From Isohypsibius dastychi (taxonomy: Eukaryota; Tardigrada; Eutardigrada; Parachela; Isohypsibiidae), in assembly GCA_034696485.1 (NCBI GenBank), contig JAQIWT010000412.1, positions 1 through 20,968 of the forward strand: a stretch of DNA of 20,968 bases, read 5' to 3'. Numbering within the stretch: the stretch's first letter is position 1; each line of letters begins with the position of its first letter. Below, one piece after another: positions 1 through 18,398 of this stretch. Position numbers and translations under genes: made by a program. The notes under the pieces are model-generated. The model saw nothing but the letters and a program-made list of their open reading frames with translations, was not told the origin of the DNA and searched no databases.

Positions 1-1156
1 AGACAGCCAGCTGGTAATATTCTTTATAATGTGTTCCAAAGTCTTCAACTTTCTTCAATGGAATGCTTCGATGTTCGGTGTCCTTCTCTTGAGCGGGAAT
101 ATAACCTTTAGCATATGTTCGAAATGCACCCAGGTCCACTTGTCCAGCTGCAATTGTCCGAATTGGATCAATCACCACCGCCAACCATGGTTCTGAAACG
201 ATAAAGAAAATTCACTTCCGGCTCCATCTATTTATCGAGAAACTAGAACCAAAAGCTGTATATATTCCGAGAGCATGCCTGCATTTTATCATCGAATATA
301 TATCTTATCTTTTACATTTCATTCATCGGTTTAATAAATCGTTCAGTTTTGATTTAGCTAGCGTGCTAAAAACGCAGGTTCAGAAACTATAAATCACATC
401 TTTTACAGAAAATGCGCAAACAACTGCGGTAGGCGCTGCACGAATCCGTAAAATTTCGATTGCCACCAATGATTCTGATGGTAGAGCAATATATCTCTCT
501 TGGCTCAAAATGCAGACCATAGCGAACCCAAGCCTAAAACCTCAACGAAAAAGCGACTTCCGGTTCGGTGTCTGCAGCTCAGCTTACAAGTTAGTTTCGT
601 CTCTCACGCTTCCCAGTAGAGCATGGCTTCGTGGTATTTCAAATATGATAATCAAGAAGTTCTTTTTCTTACCTTGATACTGCTGATTAAGGCGCTGGGT
701 TTCAACATCAATCCCCGAGAGCCAGCAGCCATAACCAGGATGAGAATGATACCATCCAATCACATTCTCCACTCGTCCAACTCGTTTTTGATTCTCCAAA
801 TACTCCGTCATATATTCATACGCTTGAGCTTGTGCGTTGACTCGCGTTTCCGTACCTTCAACCGGGAGAGCGAAAGCATCCATGACGATCATCGTCCCAG
901 CATCAGCTCGTCCTAACATCAATCCCATCACTTCCAAATTCCCACCTGAACGAGCATGGATGACCATCTTGAGTAGAGCCAGAGCTGAGATGCGACAGGA
1001 TTTGAAGAAGTTGACGTCCTTTTCCCATGGACGAGCTGTCATCATACGTTGATGTTCTTCCTCGTTGAAACGGAACAAATCGTCCACGCTCCGAACCGAA
1101 TTTTGCCATTCCCATCCACGTTGAGCAATCTCTTTCTGCGACATCTTCTCCCCCAT
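1..1156 (-). CDS. CSN5: COP9 signalosome subunit 5 (JAMM metalloprotease), 5' part
   Basis: Catalytic subunit of the COP9 signalosome, which removes NEDD8 from cullins and so controls cullin-RING ubiquitin ligases. Exon 1 is 1156-673 (minus) and ends in a good donor (G|gtaag). A 480-nt intron (193-672), in which I see nothing else, leads to acceptor tttcag and exon 2 (192-1), cut by the window edge. Phases agree: codon 162 (Glu) is split G|AA. The start is the first ATG of the open frame (1156); ATG 1144 is an alternative, and the frame above 1156 has no ATG. Visible in the protein: the family hallmark [20 protein letters not shown] with catalytic Glu75, then the JAMM motif [14 protein letters not shown] with His137, His139 and Asp150, one residue off human CSN5 numbering. 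The Ins-1 Glu (GTETRV, Glu103) is kept. After the junction the protein continues [10 protein letters not shown], as in other CSN5s. About 226 of a usual ~340 residues are present; the C-terminal helices lie outside. Identification is firm. Confidence 0.97.
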
Positions 1157-1682
1157 TCTCGAGACTTCTTCAGGTAAGAACTTCAATGGCGATGACTGCA
1201 AGCTGCACAATTTCAAATTCCAGCAACAGCAAGCAAAAGAACCTGGAGAATAAGCGAAGAATAAAGCGACTTGATAAATTTCAATTTCACAGTAGCGTGA
1301 AGCATTACTGAGCTTCAGCCAATTCCTCCCCCCCCCCCTTAGACCAGAGGTTCGAAGTGGTTGACCTTTTAAAATGACGGCGTTGCTTATGGAATATGTT
1401 GCCCAGATTGGGTAAATAACAATCGCCGAAAAAACTGGTTAGAAAATTGGAGTTGTCTTGCCAAAAAAACTGAGAGGTGAAGTCCATATTTTGGCTAGGC
1501 GGAGGTGGGGAGGAACCACCCAGGAATAAGGGTCACTACGCCACTGCCTTTTTCTTTATTGTGCTTTATTTCAACGCCTTAAACATTTTGCCATTTTCAC
1601 TGATTTCCACCAACGGTTGACCGGCCTATTTCTGTCTTTCATTAAGGATCTGTATTCTTGGAAAAACGTGTACGTTCGACCA
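1157..1682. promoter_or_regulatory. Divergent intergenic region between CSN5 and the orphan gene
   Basis: The two genes point away from each other across 526 bp, so both promoters and 5' leaders must lie here or overlap the repeat-like element at 1290-1546. An uninterrupted run of 11 C sits at 1328-1338. I see no clear TATA box or other named promoter motif. The role is inferred from layout only. Confidence 0.5.
1290..1546. mobile_element. Possible degenerate MITE-like element with imperfect terminal inverted repeats
   Basis: The left end starts CAGTAGCGTG and the reverse complement of the right end starts CAGTGGCGTA, 8 of 10 bases alike. Ends of the form CAGTGGCGTAG resemble termini of some DNA transposons in animals (from memory). 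The 257-bp interior has no coding capacity and is unlike the flanking leaders. The inverted repeat fades after about 10 bases and I found no clean target-site duplication, so this is weak. Confidence 0.25.
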
Positions 1683-3823
1683 ATGGTGAAAGGAGGACGC
1701 GTGTCGGATTCGAGCAAGATGCTTTCGCCACTTCGCGAAAATCAAGTCCGCCAGAAACTCAACTTTAGCAATATTTCGGAGACCGAGACGAACGAGGAGC
1801 CTGCTCCAGACGATCAATCGTTGAATCGAGGAAGAAAGAGAGGAAACATTTCAAGTGTTCAAGAGCGTAAGAAGCAGCGAGTGGCAGAGGAAGAGGATTC
1901 ATTTCATGAGACAACGCTCACCAAAGTTGTTGATCAACAAAGTAGTGAGCAACTGCAAGGAAGCATCTATGATGATCTCAACAACTTCCCCATCTTACCT
2001 GTCAAGAATATCCGAGATATCCTCAACGTCTATGGGAAAGTTGAAGTTGGTCAGAAGAAGACTCGCACAAGAACTCCTTATCGCAAGATTCATGGGCATT
2101 TAAAAGGTAAGTCAAATTAAATTTGTCTTGTTCGTTTTTAGAATCATGAAGGCACGGTGTTGCAATAATAGTGCTTATCGAGAGAATGTACTTCTTCTCT
2201 TGTGAGGGCGCAAAATATATCGGGAGAGGAGATCTTTCTTGCCTCCGAATTTGACAGCGAAAATGATATTCTTCCAAGTTTTCCTTCGTTCTTTCCTCGT
2301 CCTTCGCCAATTACTTTTGTCAGATTTTGATTGAAAGTGGCTTGAAGTTTTTTCCAGGTTTTTGTTTCTTTATTTTAACTACTGTCCTTTCTGTTGCAGT
2401 CCTGAAGCGTCCATGGAAATTGTGTACAATCTCCATTCTCAACAAAATGATTTACACTTCTGATCCTGATGCATCTGTGGAAAATGTCCTCAAATTGCTG
2501 GCTCGTGATATACTCGGACATTTGAAGTTGGTGAGTTCTTTTTGCCCTTCTTGATTGCCACACTACAATGTTTTATTGTGGTATCAAATCTGGCTCAATG
2601 TTATCGCTCAAATTTCTGACTTCAATGGACATATTTTACCGGCATTTCCGGTTGACTCTGCTATTGACGTTATTTTAACGTCCAGTTACGAAATGCTTGG
2701 TGCGTTTATGCTCTGCTATTTCGTAAAATTGATTTATCCTTTTTATAGGAAACGGATGTCTTAAAGAATGTTCTGAAGGAGTTCAAGAATAGTTGGGTGG
2801 AAATAAAGCGATTCGTTGCATTTGAACCGTTCCAGACTTCAACCGATGAGCCGTCGTATATTATCAGAGTGTATGGGAAGACTGCCGGTTGGAATGAATA
2901 ACTAGCTGTATTTTTGGTTGATTATAAGTGGTTGTGTTTTTTTAGACAACAAGTGGAAGACATTGGCACGAGTGATATTAGGGTCGATTGGATTACACCA
3001 TGAAGAGTCGGTAGTCGATGCGAAGAATGATGACGACTTGTCTTATTATCCATTCCTATTGGCTGATTACAAGGCCGATTCCAATTTGGCGGTCTATGGG
3101 AAATTGTACAATTACCTGCGATTCCATCATGACGCAAGTGTGCGCTACATCAACTTTTCCCCGCCGGATATGTGGAGGAATCTGACTTGTCTCCTTCTAT
3201 TTACATGTAATTCGTTCCTCTTATTTGGTACGTGATCTCAGTGTTGATGTCTTTCCATTACAGCTCGACTGCGATCGCGGAAACTGGCTTTCAGAGTGAA
3301 GATATCGCATAAAGATGTTCCAGGGCAAACGGACAGATTAACCATCACCGTTCCCGCGGAATTACATGACAGGATTATTGATAGGTCAGTTGTTTTCATC
3401 TACATCTTTGTGGTCAGCCGTACTATTGGTTCTTGTAGCTACCAACGATCACAAGTGACGGTCGACCTCATGAGAGTTGAGCATGTCGAGATGATCCGCA
3501 CTCTGACATGTGGAGAGTATGAGAAGCAGTTTAAGCGCAAGTGGAATTCGGATAATGTATTCTTGGAAAAGTTGGCTGTTGGTCGATGTGAAGTTAATCG
3601 TGATGGCAGAATTCAGGTGAGAGATACATATGTCGTCCAAAAAGTAAAATGTCAGCTTTTTGTCAAACAGATTGTCGATCCCATGGAGTTGGTGTCCTTC
3701 TTGTATTTCTACGGACGATATCATACATGTACATACCTTCATCGCGTTCTCAAGATTGATTTTGATGTAACAATGGCCAGGGATGATGATCTAGGTGATG
3801 CTCCGGCAAGTCAAGAGCCATGA
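1683..3823 (+). CDS. Unrecognised 468-residue protein, seven exons, probably nuclear
   Basis: Exons: 1683-2106, 2400-2530, 2749-2887, 2946-3206, 3264-3384, 3439-3616, 3671-3823. Introns are 293, 218, 58, 57, 54 and 54 nt. Every junction has gt...ag and reading phase is kept throughout, ending in TGA. The start is the first ATG in the frame (1683); ATG 1719 is an alternative. The first ~135 residues are polar and low in hydrophobics, with two basic clusters that could form a bipartite nuclear signal (residues 50-53 RKR type, 63-66 KKQR) and proline-directed SPLR and RTP sites. Residues ~140-450 look folded, mixed alpha/beta, with motifs such as KRPWKLC, FLLADYKAD, YLRFHHDASVRYINF and CGEYEKQFKRKW. 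The tail is acidic (RDDDLGDAP). No signal peptide or membrane segment is visible. I do not recognise a family and assign no function. It is divergent from CSN5 and lies upstream of Mi-2 on the same strand. The gene model is good; the identity is open. Confidence 0.8.
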
Positions 3824-3964
3824 AATTACTTTTTCCGAGTTCTTCTTTTATTATTGATGCTCTCGTTTCGAAATCTCATCGCGTTCTTCATTCCCCTCAG
3901 TAATTCGATTCGAGAGTGTAGTTACAGTTCTGTCCCTTTTACTTATAGTTTGAACGAAGAGATA

Positions 3965-3987
3965 CCAACCATGGTGGCATTGGTTGG
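3965..3987. other. Hairpin 142 nt downstream of the orphan gene stop
   Basis: Arms CCAACCATG and CAT-T-GGTTGG pair over 9 bp around a GTGG loop, with one bulged T. It would fall in the 3' UTR of the orphan gene if the transcript runs this far. Function unknown; a chance hairpin is possible. Confidence 0.4.
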
Positions 3988-4210
3988 CTTTTGAAAAAGT
4001 GCGCGATCTCCAGTAGTTCGGGCACCGAGAATGACCATATCATATCACACTACTACCTAAGTACCCAAGTACCTAATATCGAGCGATTCACACACACGCA
4101 CATTCAGGCAGGAGCTTCACTTAAAAGGAAACTTGAGTTAAAATTCAAAAACACAGGTTTTTCGATATACAGTATAACCGGGCTACCGGTAGATGGGTGA
4201 GCTTTGGCAA

Positions 4211-4249
4211 CCCTTCTAGCAAGTGAAACCACAACAAACCCCTTCTAGC
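4211..4249. repeat. Short direct repeat CCCTTCTAGC
   Basis: Two exact 10-base copies at 4211-4220 and 4240-4249, followed by aag and gag respectively, spaced 29 nt start to start. They lie directly upstream of the CRE palindrome, so they may be part of the same regulatory patch. Confidence 0.4.
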
Positions 4250-4256
4250 GAGGGCC

Positions 4257-4268
4257 TGTGACGTCACA
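4257..4268. promoter_or_regulatory. CRE-type palindrome TGTGACGTCACA
   Basis: A perfect 12-bp palindrome containing the full cAMP-response element TGACGTCA, the classical binding site of CREB/ATF bZIP dimers. It lies about 600 bp upstream of the probable end of the Mi-2 leader exon and about 430 bp after the orphan stop codon. The motif match is exact; use by either gene is inference. Confidence 0.45.
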
Positions 4269-4874
4269 AAATCCAAAATGTGACCTTTCGGTTTTGCGAC
4301 TTAAAAACAGCACCAAACAACGAATTCAGTAGTTTTCATTCAAGAAACCCGTACTCAGACTTAATTCCACACTCCACAGTATGTAAAAACGTGCTTGCAA
4401 CCAAATCTCGTCCTTCCGGCGGTATCCAGTTGAAAATAATCAACAACCTTTGCTTTCTTCACTTACTGAATTTCGTTGCTACAGCTGAGTTAATCCAAAA
4501 TAAAAAGTAACGTGAATTTACCTGAACCGGAATGAACTCATTTAGTGTGCCTCGTTACGCGGTCTTTTAAGGCCAGCGCCGGACAGGCCCCGTCATAACA
4601 ATAATTCTCTCTCTTGTCCCTATCTCAATCAATTAAAAATCAAGTGTAAGACTGGCGCGATACGCGCTTCCCAGTTCATTTTCATTCATCAAAATCTCCA
4701 TCTTTGTTGCTTTGCGTTTTTATCGATGAGGATGATCCACGTTTATCATTTTTGATTCACGACTCCCCAACATCCCGGAATCCATTCCGATTGATAGTAA
4801 ACCGCTACTTTCCATCGATAATCATCTCCTTTGGGGCTTTGACACGCTTTATGATTGATGATTAGCAGGACCAG

Positions 4875-5051
4875 GTGAGTTGGAAGCCATTTTTGAGAAA
4901 ACATGTGACCTTTCTTCCAGAAAGTTGGTCAAAACCGGTTTTCGGATTTTCCTAAACTGACCAAAGTCGTCGAAAAAACGTCATCAACTTTTTAAATCAC
5001 GTTTTTATTTTGTTCTTGTTTTTCTCTGAATTTCCGTCTGTTTTGCTCCAG
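4875..5051 (+). other. Probable intron in the Mi-2 5' UTR
   Basis: A strong donor CCAG|GTGAGT at 4874/4875 and an acceptor GCTCCAG at 5051, with a T-rich stretch before it, bracket 177 nt directly upstream of the Mi-2 ATG (5064). This predicts a noncoding first exon ending at 4874 and a 12-nt leader stub before the start codon. No transcript evidence is available. Confidence 0.5.
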
Positions 5052-5063
5052 GCTTCGCGGAAA

Positions 5064-13502
<8,439 letters not shown>

Positions 13503-14198
13503 AGCAAACGAGCTTTTTGGTTGTTTACGAAGTTCTGACTTTTTCATTTTTGTTTTGCATTGTAATTTATCGCGCCATGAGTCGCTTGTTTTTTATTTGT
13601 CTCGGATGGGGAAGTTTTTTTCATGTTTTATCGCATTTTAATTTATCAGTATTCTCTATTGATGACAAAAGCTGGCTTGTCGTACCTTGAGGACTAATTC
13701 GATCCGTTTAATTTCTTGAGCAGCCACCGTTGCCTCCAGTGAATAGTGAGGAGTTTCATAACCTCCCCGAAGCGAGAAAGACAGATTCGTTTGAAGATAG
13801 TGATGAAACTTGGGAATCACAATCCTGTGAGGAGAGTTTTCGGTTTTTATAAGATCGACAAGTTATAAGATGACAATCAGTGTAGCTTCACCCTAAACAC
13901 TCTCCGTAAACATCTAATTCTGCCGACTTGTTTGCTGACTTGAACAACTCTGGTACAAGTTCACCGGTACCACTGAATACGTGTGGCGAGCCCTTGAACC
14001 ACGGGGGAAAGTGTATTGTTCGGGTAAGCATGGGTAGTAGGTGGGAGAACATTTTGATCGGGCTACGGAGAATTAGAGCATACAGTAGGTTTCCGTGAAC
14101 TGTTCTGATGCAAAAACCACCATCTGTTCTGGTTCATTAGCAATACAGATGCTTGAACGAATCTTCTTAAAAGCTTCAAAAAACTCATTGGCCATGTC
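13503..14198. other. Convergent 3' region between Mi-2 and SLC4
   Basis: It contains the possible alternative Mi-2 exon (13740-13852) and the 3' UTR of the SLC4 gene from the other strand. The only minus-strand AATAAA I found is at 13597-13592, about 600 bp after the SLC4 stop, so the two transcripts may overlap tail to tail. No other gene seen. Confidence 0.5.
13740..13852 (+). CDS. Possible alternative last exon of Mi-2
   Basis: A strong donor inside the last Mi-2 exon (AAAAG|GTAATT, 13419/13420, phase 1) can join the acceptor TGCCTCCAG (13739). The frame then runs 37 codons to TAA (13850-13852), replacing the final 27 residues with an acidic, serine-rich tail (motifs VNSEEFHNLPEA and DSFEDSDETWES). 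The reading has protein-like composition and matches the phase, but no homologue is recalled for either tail. The interval also lies opposite the likely SLC4 3' UTR. It could be a true isoform, the main form, or chance. Confidence 0.35.
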
Positions 14199-17100
14199 CT
14201 ATTCCATTCGAACATATGGCGACGATGGTCGGTCAGTCAGTTTATCGAGCTCATCATCTGGTCCGTCCGGGATCGGGCTAAGACCTTTTATCGTCACGGG
14301 CAGAAACGCATCCAATCTGTTCCATCTAGAAAAGGCAGGGTAAGTCGGACGTTTGTTATTTGGGATGGGATGTTCAATAAAACGTTGACCTGGGTGTAGT
14401 GGAAATATTAGTCGCATTTGCATTTCTCCATAGCTGCTCCGTCTCCTTGACGTTTAGCAGAACAACACCTCCCTGTAACAGACCGCCTCCGTCAATATTC
14501 TACCTCAGCATCTCGACGAACTGACCTTTTCGTCATCTTGTGTCCCTTTGACAGAATCCCCCGAGTTAGCATCTATCCGTTTTTTGGAGAGCGGTTCAGA
14601 GATCACGTCATCAAGAAAAGCCAGTTCATACTGAGTGAAGACTTTGTCAAGTAGCTTCCTCACACCAACCAAGGCTCCGACCTACATCATTGCACTTGCT
14701 CAACTTCCAATCTCCACTTATTTTTTAAGTTTCAATTACCATAAGTGGGAACAATGATGCAGTTTCCTTGAAGCTTTTCAAGACCCATAGCAGGGCGAAG
14801 AAAGCCAGCTGAATGAGTGTGAAGAGATGAACTCGGCTAATTCTCACATGTCGCAGGTAAGCGCAATCCGGCTGATGTTTCAGCGGCATGAAGAACAGCT
14901 TAACACGATCGCTGAACTGTAACAAAGAAAGAAATGTAAGCGATATGCTGTCTCGTGACCTTTGTTGTCGTGTTACCTGCAAACTGTTGAGAGCGTTGAG
15001 ACCCATAAAGAGAAATACCCCAAACAGGACCGGCATCGGGATAACTTGAAGTATGGGCGTCATGAATATGGATGCACCAACACAGAGTGCAATGAGGATG
15101 TTCGTTAGACGCTGTTCACGAATGCCGAGAAATACTGGCCTCTGACCGGGTGCGACAACTTGCGACTCCATTTTCAAGCTGTTAACATGAGTAAGTGACA
15201 AGACTGTATCGGCTATCATCCATGGCATGCCAAGTAGTGATAGAATTCCTGTTAGCAGAGCGACAATGATTAAATCTAGATGATATCCTTTGCCTTTTTT
15301 CATTTGGTTTTCTTTGCGATTAACGATAACGGTTGTGATGGATTGGTCCATGAAGATCATGATGGTTCCTAGTGTTCCCGGTATGATTGCAACTATAGCC
15401 GTCCACCAAGGATTTCCTCCGAAAGGAGGAACAATCCATGACTTTTCCCGTGCTTTGAAGGTAGGCTATGGTAAAGATACAACATACGGCTATCACATTT
15501 ACTTGGTGACCATGTTGCCTGTGTACAGTACCTCTAATTCTTGCGGAACAGCGAGCTTAGGCGTCGCGACATTCAAATAGTAATCCAAGAGAACAAAAAC
15601 AATAATGCTGATGATAATGGCGAAATCACTGATCAACGATCGCATCCATGTCGGGAAGAAGGAGGAGTTCTTCAAGTTCTTTAATATTGTCGCCAGTGAG
15701 TATGTTCCACAAAATAAGAGGACTGACAGATAAAATACTTGGTCACGTGCCTCGGAAGTAAAGTCAGTATTGTGGAATGAAGTATGGTTTTGGTAAACCA
15801 CCTTCACAGTGTCATTCAGATATATATCCTCCTCAGCTGGCTGAAGGTAGATATTGAACAGTTGTTTGAACGCCTTGTAGATGAAAATGACAGAGACAAG
15901 TGCGGCGAAGCTTTCTTCGGTGAAGCGGGTGATATACTTGACTAATGAGCATAGATCAAAGGCCACGATCATCATCAACTCAATCATGCTCCATAAACCG
16001 ATCCAAACGCGAAATGACATGTATTCCACCCCGATACTCCTGAAACACATACTCCTTATCGAAGTGTCCTGTATTCACATGCGAACTTCACTGCCAACCA
16101 CTCACTCGCACATGTAGAAAACTATAGACTCGTAGACAAGGTTGGGTCCAGTGCAGCTTAAGATGGCTACTGGCTGACCGGCCGCCAAAGCCCATACCAC
16201 ACCTGAGAATGATCGTGCAAGAATTGTTTCCACTGCTCCCTGGAAATAAAGAACAAAACCGACATGGCGATGCATTGTACCACACCCCCGAAAGGCCTAC
16301 CATCCTCCCATGCAGCATGTCACTCATCAAGCCTCCGAAAGTAATGAGCGGAGTCATTGAAGCCAAATATAAGAATATAAAGGATGCAATACATTGAGCA
16401 TTCAGTCCATCACGAAAATCACTGAGATAAAATGGCATCCTTCGCTTGACATCCCCGATCAAGGCTCCGAATAGTCTGTTGAGGTAAGTACGGTTGCCAT
16501 TGATCAGATCGGACCATGGAAGTCAGATGTGCTTACTTTCCAGTCCGTTCTAGCCCGGTGTCATCCACCATGACTTCGGGAGCAAGTTCGCTAGAGTCAT
16601 CGATGACAAGGGAACCTTCTAACATTACGCTAGCCTGTATACACTGGAGCTGCGTTGGCGGCTCGATACGGATATTCTCATTCCAACCTCCAGGTGGTAA
16701 TACTGTTGCATCACGCAAAAAGAGGTCCATTCCCGCCAGAATGTCACTTTTAGTTGCCGCTTCGAGTAGACAAGTCTGGAAGCCCTGTTTCAGTAAATGC
16801 GTATCATATAAATTGAATGTATTGTCAGTTGTCACTTTGCTTTGCTAACCTCATCTGAACATAGTGTGCCCATAGCCCGTCCTATCTGCCGGATAGAAGT
16901 TGGTGATCCTGGTGGAGTCAAAAGGAGGTAGATGTACCGAGACGGAACAGGCACTTCAGTCAGATTGGCAATGACCGCTGGACTAGTGAACCTTATAAAC
17001 ATGGACAAGGGCTCCTTGATAAAGTCCAACTCTGCTACCAAGATACTTGCGGCTTCGGTCGTTGGTGCAAGTTTCTTGAGAAAATGGAAGTTAGGCTACA

Positions 17101-17848
17101 AACAATCGTCATTACCAGTCGGTTCACCCAATCAAATGTGAACCTCACTTTGCTTTCAACACTGTGGATATTCTCCCGATCTTGGACGCCGGAGATATCT
17201 TGTACAGTGATGATAGATGTTGACGTTCCAGATAACTGAACTTTTCGCAGCAGACTGTTACTGCTTGAGCGCAGAAATTCCGTCAGCGTATTCTTTCTTG
17301 CTCTTTCGCTAGATTCTGAATCAGCGATACCGCCAGAGCATTGCTGGTGGAAAAAGCGCTGGAACAACGTCGCCAGGATGGTCGTTGCCATATCTGGCTC
17401 TATGAACTTGTCCCTGACCCAAAGTTCTACAACTCTATTCCATATCTGGGGTAGATTTGTTGCATGGAAATCGAGGATGACTGCCCCGCCTTCAATCAAA
17501 TTCCGAAGTACCTCGAAGAAATGAAGATGAAGGGATGGGACGAATGGCCTGGACCAACGGTTGCTTCCTTCTTCAACATCCTCTTCGAATTTGACCCATC
17601 TGCCGAAATCAAAGACCAATTTATTTCAGCCCATTTCGTTTGCAACTCTTGTTTAAACCGGACCTTGAAATTTCCCGCCACTGAAGCTCAGTACGATTCC
17701 CTTTGTTGAAGAGTTGCAATGCGCTTAGCTGACAAAAAAGTGGATGTGGTTCGTCTGACGATAACGCTGATTTCGCATCATTCGCTTCGTCCAAACTGAA
17801 TCTAATCCGTACATCAGACTCTAGAGCCATACCATCGCGCTCCATCAT
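14199..17848 (-). CDS. SLC4A: SLC4 family bicarbonate transporter, Na+-coupled (NBC-like)
   Basis: Membrane transporter of bicarbonate/carbonate. Minus-strand exons: 17848-17664, 17599-17149, 17095-16850, 16784-16537, 16475-16301, 16239-16106, 16039-15532, 15465-14977, 14916-14740, 14681-14526, 14472-14390, 14325-14199. All are gt-ag in phase, introns 53-66 nt; 992 residues from the first ATG. The N-terminal cytosolic domain shows IRFSLDE, PHPLF, WVKFEEDVEEG, VPVPSRYIYLLL and TVLPPGGW. The transmembrane domain starts near 403 (ASFIFLYL...ITFGG), with AAGQPVAIL, YITRFTEESFAAL, SDFAIIISI, GYHLDL, FLGIREQR and LMPLKHQPD. Asp689 in FMDQSIT matches NBCe1 Asp754, where the AE1 exchanger has Glu, and TPKLAVP is NBC-like; hence Na+-coupled. 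N-glycosylation sites N555 and N564 lie in a short outer loop without the cysteines typical of NBCe1. The C-tail ends in a basic-acidic stretch (TDRPSSPYVRME). Retained introns would give shorter tails (stops at 14505 and 14374). Exact ion specificity is inferred. Confidence 0.93.
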
Positions 17849-18398
17849 TGCGGCATAAAGAGAAAGTGTCCAGTTGGGATACTTGATTTTTGCCTCTTAA
17901 ATGGCCGTTTGTAATGATTAATCAAACAAACAGAAAGAACAAATAAACTTACACTATACTGACTCGGTCATTTCTTGTTTTGTCTAATTGGATATATGAT
18001 GTTTAGACAACATCAATCAGCGAAACCCCCTAGATTGTCATGATGATGTCCAGAGGCTGGCCATGTCAAGGACAAACATGACAGCTACTTGTCACGGCAA
18101 TTGATTGTATCGCGCATGTAAATCGAGGTTAATATTGCTTACTCGTTTGTTTGGAAACGAGATGGAGCACATGTCCCAACACTTGCTGAGCGGAAGTAAG
18201 TCACTATTATGAATTGCTTCAAAAGCAGCTGACCGCCGAGTGCCATCCATCCGTCGTATAGCGTCGCATTGTTCCGCATTTTGTTAGAATGGATTACCAT
18301 GCTCCAGATTCACAGACTTCTTCTTTACGATGGAAGTTCACATTTACAAAATACCTAACATTCAATGGATTACCCGACCGTCCTACTCAATATGCATG
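17849..18398 (-). other. SLC4 leader region, possible 5' UTR intron
   Basis: The SLC4 frame continues open above ATG 17848 to a TAA near 17898 without another ATG. On the minus strand, AGT|GTAAGT at 17953/17952 is a good donor and AG dinucleotides near 17893 and 17885 could accept, giving an intron of about 60-67 nt, the local norm. A second plausible donor, ACGA|GTAAGC, lies near 18141. No further gene seen. Confidence 0.3.

Larger units (their letters stand above)
3824..4874. other. Intergenic region upstream of Mi-2
   Basis: No convincing coding exon on either strand; the short open frames here lack splice and codon support. It holds a hairpin at 3965-3987, a perfect palindrome CTACCGGTAG at 4183-4192, a short direct repeat at 4211-4249, and a CRE palindrome at 4257-4268. 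It also contains the 3' UTR of the orphan gene (no AATAAA seen) and, by position, the Mi-2 promoter and first leader exon ending at 4874. Confidence 0.6.

Noticed and set aside
4280-4510. 76-codon plus-strand frame upstream of Mi-2
   Set aside because: No in-frame homology or splice support; composition looks like noncoding leader or intergenic DNA.
14095-14343. 82-codon plus-strand frame rich in Ser
   Set aside because: Antisense to the last SLC4 exon (14325-14199); the Ser run mirrors the acidic GPDDELDKL stretch.
15503-15531. Alternative SLC4 exon 7 donor ACCAA|gtaaat at 15502
   Set aside because: It leaves phase 2, which does not fit the next exon. The donor GAG|gtactg at 15531 keeps phase and restores the conserved VP...PT...W spacing.
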